NCBI GenBank assembly: GCA_022574065.1
Contig: JACZST010000093.1
Location: 1-7,414 of the forward strand
Reading direction: 5' to 3'
Source of the DNA: Acidobacteriota bacterium
GTDB taxonomy: Bacteria; Actinomycetota; Acidimicrobiia; Spongiisociales; UBA5794
DNA length: 7,414 nucleotides
The notes beneath the pieces are model-generated. The model saw only the letters and a program-made list of their open reading frames with translations, did not search any database and was not told the DNA's origin. The first letter of the stretch is position 1. Every line of letters starts with the position of its first letter. This document shows, piece by piece, positions 4,313-7,414 of this stretch. A program made the translations under genes and the position numbers.

Positions 4313-5787
4313 GCGACCTTGCCGACCTGACCATCGATGAGGCCGGGGCCGGGCTCCGCACCGGGAATTTCACCGCAACCGACCTGCTCGATGCCGCGTT
4401 GCGGCGGGCCGCAGTCACCGAAGCCCACCTGCACGCCTATCTCACCATCGATCATGACGGTGCCAGGGCGGCCGCGGCGACGGCCGACCGGTCGCTGGCT
4501 GCCGGTGACGACGAGCGGCCCCTGCTCGGGATCCCGGTTGCGCTGAAGGACAACATGGTCACCCGCGGGGTCGTCACCACCGCGTCCTCGCAGATTCTCG
4601 CCGGCTGGAATCCTCCATACGACGGGACCGCCGTTGCCCGGCTTCGAGAAGGTGGAGCCGTCATCGTCGGCAAGACCAACCTCGACGAGTTCGCCATGGG
4701 CTCGTCGACGGAGAACAGCGCCTACGGTCCGACGCGGAATCCATGGGACACCGACACCGTGCCCGGTGGTTCGTCTGGCGGATCGGCGGCGGCGGTCGCA
4801 GTCGGGTCGGCATTCGGTGGATACGGTTCCGACACCGGTGGGTCGGTCCGGCAGCCGGCATCGCTGACCGGCACGGTGGGGGTCAAGCCGACATACGGCC
4901 TCGTCAGCCGATACGGCCTTATCGCCTTCGCCTCATCCCTCGACCAGATCGGACCGCTGGCGCGAACCGTAGCCGACGCCGCCACCCTCCTGGAAGGGGT
5001 AGCGGGCTGGGATCGTCTCGATGCGACCAGCTACCACGGCGATCTGCCCGACATCTCTGGATCGCTGGAAGCCGGTGTCGAAGGGCTCCGTATCGGCGTT
5101 GTCAGTGAACTGACCGGGGAGGGGATCGATCCCGAAGTGCTGTCCGCTACCCGGGTCGTGGTCGACCGGCTCAGCGACGCCGGCGCCGTCATCAGCGAAG
5201 TGTCGCTCCCGTCGACCGAGTACGCCCTGTCGGCGTACTACCTCATCGCCCCCGCGGAGGCCTCGGCGAACCTGGCCAGGTTCGATGGCGTCCGCTACGG
5301 GCTGCGCGTCGACGGGGAGACCACCGAGGAGATGATGGCGAAAACGCGTGCCGATGGGTTCGGGCCAGAAGTAACCCGACGCATCCTGCTTGGGACCTAC
5401 GCGCTGTCTGCCGGGTATTACGACGCCTTCTACGGCCAGGCGCAACGGGTTCGCACTCTGGTCAGGCAGGATTTCGCCACGGCCTACGAGCGGGTCGACG
5501 TTCTGGTATCTCCGACCAGCCCCACCACGGCATTCGAAATCGGCGCCAAGGTATCCGATCCGCTGGCCATGTATTACTCAGACGTGTGCACCATCCCGTC
5601 AAACCTCTCGGGCGACCCTGCGATGTCGGTCCCGGTTGCGCTGGACGAGGGCGGCTTGCCCATCGGGTTCCAGGTCATGGCTCCCGCCCTCGGGGAGGAG
5701 CTGATGTTCCGGGTAGCGGCCGAGGTCGAGCGGGCAGCCGAATTCACCGTCAGAGCGAGGCTCGCCACCTCGGAGGTCGACGCATGA
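4309..5787 (+). CDS. gatA: aspartyl/glutamyl-tRNA amidotransferase subunit A (amidase)
   Basis: 492 residues, full length. The amidase-signature Ser-cisSer-Lys triad is intact: Lys80 in GIPVALKDN (74-82), Ser155 in PGGSSGGSAAA (152-162) and nucleophile Ser179 in YGSDTGGSVRQPAS (172-185), each one residue off the Staphylococcus aureus numbering (79, 154, 178). Further conserved blocks are GKTNLDEFAMGSSTENSAYG (121-140), GVKPTYGLVSRYGL (191-204), the C-terminal PTSPTTAF (402-409) and PIGFQVM (451-457). GatA releases ammonia from glutamine or asparagine, which is channelled to GatB. It starts at ATG 4309 inside the gatC stop (ATGA), so translation is coupled. No odd features. Confidence 0.98.
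   Translation: MSDLADLTIDEAGAGLRTGNFTATDLLDAALRRAAVTEAHLHAYLTIDHDGARAAAATADRSLAAGDDERPLLGIPVALKDNMVTRGVVTTASSQILAGWNPPYDGTAVARLREGGAVIVGKTNLDEFAMGSSTENSAYGPTRNPWDTDTVPGGSSGGSAAAVAVGSAFGGYGSDTGGSVRQPASLTGTVGVKPTYGLVSRYGLIAFASSLDQIGPLARTVADAATLLEGVAGWDRLDATSYHGDLPDISGSLEAGVEGLRIGVVSELTGEGIDPEVLSATRVVVDRLSDAGAVISEVSLPSTEYALSAYYLIAPAEASANLARFDGVRYGLRVDGETTEEMMAKTRADGFGPEVTRRILLGTYALSAGYYDAFYGQAQRVRTLVRQDFATAYERVDVLVSPTSPTTAFEIGAKVSDPLAMYYSDVCTIPSNLSGDPAMSVPVALDEGGLPIGFQVMAPALGEELMFRVAAEVERAAEFTVRARLATSEVDA
5772..5776 (+). promoter_or_regulatory. ribosome binding site of gatB inside gatA
   Basis: GGAGG, 7 bases before ATG 5784. It settles the gatB start, although its frame is open upstream to 5586 through gatA. 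Confidence 0.8.
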
Positions 5788-7232
5788 CCAATTGGGAGCC
5801 GGTGATCGGTATCGAGACCCACGTCGAGCTGCAGACCGCGACCAAGATGTTCTGCGGGTGTCCTGTTGACTTCGGAGACGAGCCGAACACGGCGGTGTGC
5901 CCGGTGTGTCTTGCGCTTCCGGGTGCGTTGCCTGTAGCGAACGAACAGGCCATCGAGGGGATCCTATCTATTGCCGAAGCACTCGACTGCACCCTCACTG
6001 AGACTTCCCTGTTCTATCGGAAGAACTACTTCTACCCCGACCTCCCAAAGAACTATCAGATATCTCAATTCACCTTCCCGGTCGGTGTCGATGGGCACCT
6101 CGACCTCGAGGTCGCCGGCGAGACGACCCGCATCGGGATCACCAGGGTCCACATGGAGGAGGACACCGGCAAGAGTCTCCACCAGGGTGAGACCGGTCGC
6201 ATCCATGGCGCGGCGCACACACTCCTCGATTTCAACCGTGCCGGGGTGCCGCTGGTCGAGGTCGTGACCGAACCCGATATCCGCAGCCCGCAGCAGGCCA
6301 GGGCGTACGGGGCTGAGCTGCAGCGCATCGTCCGAGCCCTCGGCGTCTCTGATGCCAGGCTCGAGGAAGGTTCGATGCGCTTCGATGCCAACGTCTCGCT
6401 CAGGCCCCAGGGTTCGGACCGGCTCGGCATCCGGGCCGAGGTGAAGAACGTGAACTCGTTGCGGTCCATGCAGCGGGCCATCGCCTACGAAATCGACCGC
6501 CAGACCGAGGTGCTCGAGGAAGGCGGGACTGTCGTTCAGGAGACCCGCCACTGGAACGAGGAGTCGGGGATCACGACGTCGATGCGTTCCAAAGAAGAGT
6601 CCGAGGACTATCGCTACTTCCAGGAACCCGACCTCTTACCGTTATACATCGATGAGGCATGGCGCCGGCGGGTGCGAGCCCGTCGGCCCGAGCTGCCGGC
6701 ACAAAAGCGAGCCCGCTACAAGGACCTCGGCGCCGATGCCCAGGTCGCCGCTCTCCTCGTCGATTCCCCGGATCTCGGCACCCTCTATGAAGATGCCGTT
6801 GTCGGGGGCGCCGACCCGCGCCCGGTCGGTATCTGGCTCACCGGGGAGGTGGTTGCCTACCTGCGCCGTGAGGAGAAGGCCATCGGTGACACCGGGCTCC
6901 GATCCGGCGATCTCGTCGAGCTTGCGGCAATGACCGCGGAAGGAGACCTCTCCTCGACGGCTGCCAAGGAGGTGCTCGGCGCCGTGCTTGCCGGCGAAGG
7001 CAATCCGCAGGCCGTCGCCGAGGCCAGGGATTTGCTCCAGATCTCGGATGTGTCGGCCATCGAAAACGCCGTTGACGAAGTCTTCGCAGCCAACGCAGAC
7101 GCCGTGGAAAAGATTGTGGGCGGAGATACGAAGCCCGTCGGCTTCCTGGTCGGTCAGGTCATGCGGGCAACCGGTGGGAGGGCGGACCCGAAGGTCGTCC
7201 ACGAGCTGATTCGGGCGAAGGCGGCCGGATGA
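5784..7232 (+). CDS. gatB: aspartyl/glutamyl-tRNA amidotransferase subunit B
   Basis: 482 residues, full length. The N-terminus WEPVIGIETHVEL (4-16) is typical. Cys24, Cys26, Cys39 and Cys42 (CGC and CPVC) form a zinc-binding site. The kinase-like cradle domain (about 1-290) has FYRKNYFYPDLPKNYQISQF (77-96), GITRVHMEEDTGKS (118-131), DFNRAGVPLVEVVTEPDI (149-166) and EEGSMRFDANVSLRP (194-208). YFQEPD (278-283) is usually YFPEPD. The C-terminal helical and YqeY-like domain (about 300-482) ends with GFLVGQVM (453-460), which contacts the tRNA. GatB phosphorylates the Glu or Asp on the mischarged tRNA with ATP and transfers the ammonia supplied by GatA. The ATG overlaps the gatA stop (ATGA), completing a fully coupled gatCAB operon. 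No separate GatD or GatE is present, consistent with the bacterial trimer. Confidence 0.98.
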   Translation: MTNWEPVIGIETHVELQTATKMFCGCPVDFGDEPNTAVCPVCLALPGALPVANEQAIEGILSIAEALDCTLTETSLFYRKNYFYPDLPKNYQISQFTFPVGVDGHLDLEVAGETTRIGITRVHMEEDTGKSLHQGETGRIHGAAHTLLDFNRAGVPLVEVVTEPDIRSPQQARAYGAELQRIVRALGVSDARLEEGSMRFDANVSLRPQGSDRLGIRAEVKNVNSLRSMQRAIAYEIDRQTEVLEEGGTVVQETRHWNEESGITTSMRSKEESEDYRYFQEPDLLPLYIDEAWRRRVRARRPELPAQKRARYKDLGADAQVAALLVDSPDLGTLYEDAVVGGADPRPVGIWLTGEVVAYLRREEKAIGDTGLRSGDLVELAAMTAEGDLSSTAAKEVLGAVLAGEGNPQAVAEARDLLQISDVSAIENAVDEVFAANADAVEKIVGGDTKPVGFLVGQVMRATGGRADPKVVHELIRAKAAG

Positions 7233-7250
7233 GCCATCACGCCCTGTTTG

Positions 7251-7409
7251 GCCTCTCCCACGAAGTGGGGGAGGCGTGAGCAGACGAAGTCTGCGAGCGG
7301 AGGAGGCTCTGGGAGGGGTGCTGGGCGCGACTGACCTCATGGGATACTCGCTCTGCCAAAGCCCCCTCTGGCTGTAACGCGTCTCGCCCGCTGCGCGAGG
7401 AGAAACGAA
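7251..7409 (-). repeat. structured intergenic repeat, copy B (uninterrupted, inverted relative to copy A)
   Basis: About 160 bases made almost wholly of hairpins: GCCTCTCCCAC/GTGGGGGAGGC around GAA (7251-7275, 11 pairs including one T-G); GCAGAC/GTCTGC around GAA (7280-7294); GCCAAAG/CTCTGGC around CCCC (7355-7372, 6 of 7 pairs); and CTCGC/GCGAG (7383-7399). Its reverse complement aligns with copy A, 2327-2441 plus 3911-3970. The first hairpin begins 18 bases after the gatB stop and could help end the operon transcript, but no T-run follows. No reading frame of credible content lies in 7233-7414. The repeat may extend past the window edge. Confidence 0.75.
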
Positions 7410-7414
7410 GAGTC

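Noticed and set aside
7251..7275. Classical intrinsic terminator for gatCAB
   Set aside because: The stem is strong but no T-run follows on the plus strand, and the hairpin belongs to the dispersed repeat. A terminator role is possible but not shown.
7251..7294. CRISPR-like or tandem repeat array after gatB
   Set aside because: The repeated element here is two different hairpins sharing an ACGAAGT apex, not direct repeats with spacers.
6642..7340. Minus-strand open frame of 232 codons opposite gatB
   Set aside because: Shadow of gatB with no domain content; it also starts inside the structured repeat. The same applies to 4933-5445 and 5964-6551.
7356..7367. 12-base CCAAAGCCCCCT identical to the left flank of the insertion (2430-2441), as a second guide-matching target
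   Set aside because: It matches the left target guide, but the bases after the CT (CTGGCT) do not match the right target guide. The full target alignment is with 7293-7315 on the other strand instead.

Overview
The window is high-GC bacterial DNA from an actinobacterium. A WhiB-family Fe-S regulator and a bacterial proteasome activator (Bpa) are both markers of Actinomycetota, and an FHA-domain membrane protein and a VanW-type cell-envelope protein fit this. The lineage cannot be fixed from the sequence; a proteasome-bearing, possibly deep-branching group such as Acidimicrobiia is only a guess.

Layout. On the minus strand, a VanW-family protein (1-608) runs off the left edge and lies downstream of a whiB-like gene (803-1081). 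A divergent plus-strand gene (1250-1783) encodes a short FHA protein with a C-terminal membrane anchor. It converges tail to tail with bpa (1791-2282, minus). On the plus strand, after an IS110-family insertion sequence (2442-3910), comes the compact translationally coupled operon gatC-gatA-gatB (4022-7232). It encodes the GatCAB amidotransferase that makes Gln-tRNA(Gln) and/or Asn-tRNA(Asn).

The most interesting part is the insertion sequence. Its 223-nt left non-coding end carries a recognisable bridge RNA. Four short guide segments in two internal loops match, base for base, the left target, right target, left donor end and right donor end, all around a CT core. Joining the right end to the left end, as in the circular form, gives a near-consensus promoter, TTGACA-17 nt-TCTAAT, whose -10 box spans the junction. 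The element sits in one copy of an approximately 160-175-bp multi-hairpin intergenic repeat. An uninterrupted second copy lies in inverted orientation after gatB (7251-7409). It shows what the empty site looked like, and several stem differences between the copies preserve pairing. The gatCAB operon is thus bracketed by inverted copies of a structured repeat, and the mobile element is programmed by its own RNA to enter that repeat.

Other points are probable leaderless promoters for gatC and bpa, a tandem heptamer array just before the gatC -10 box, a 17-bp palindrome between whiB and the VanW gene, and an FHA domain lacking the usual phosphothreonine-binding arginine.
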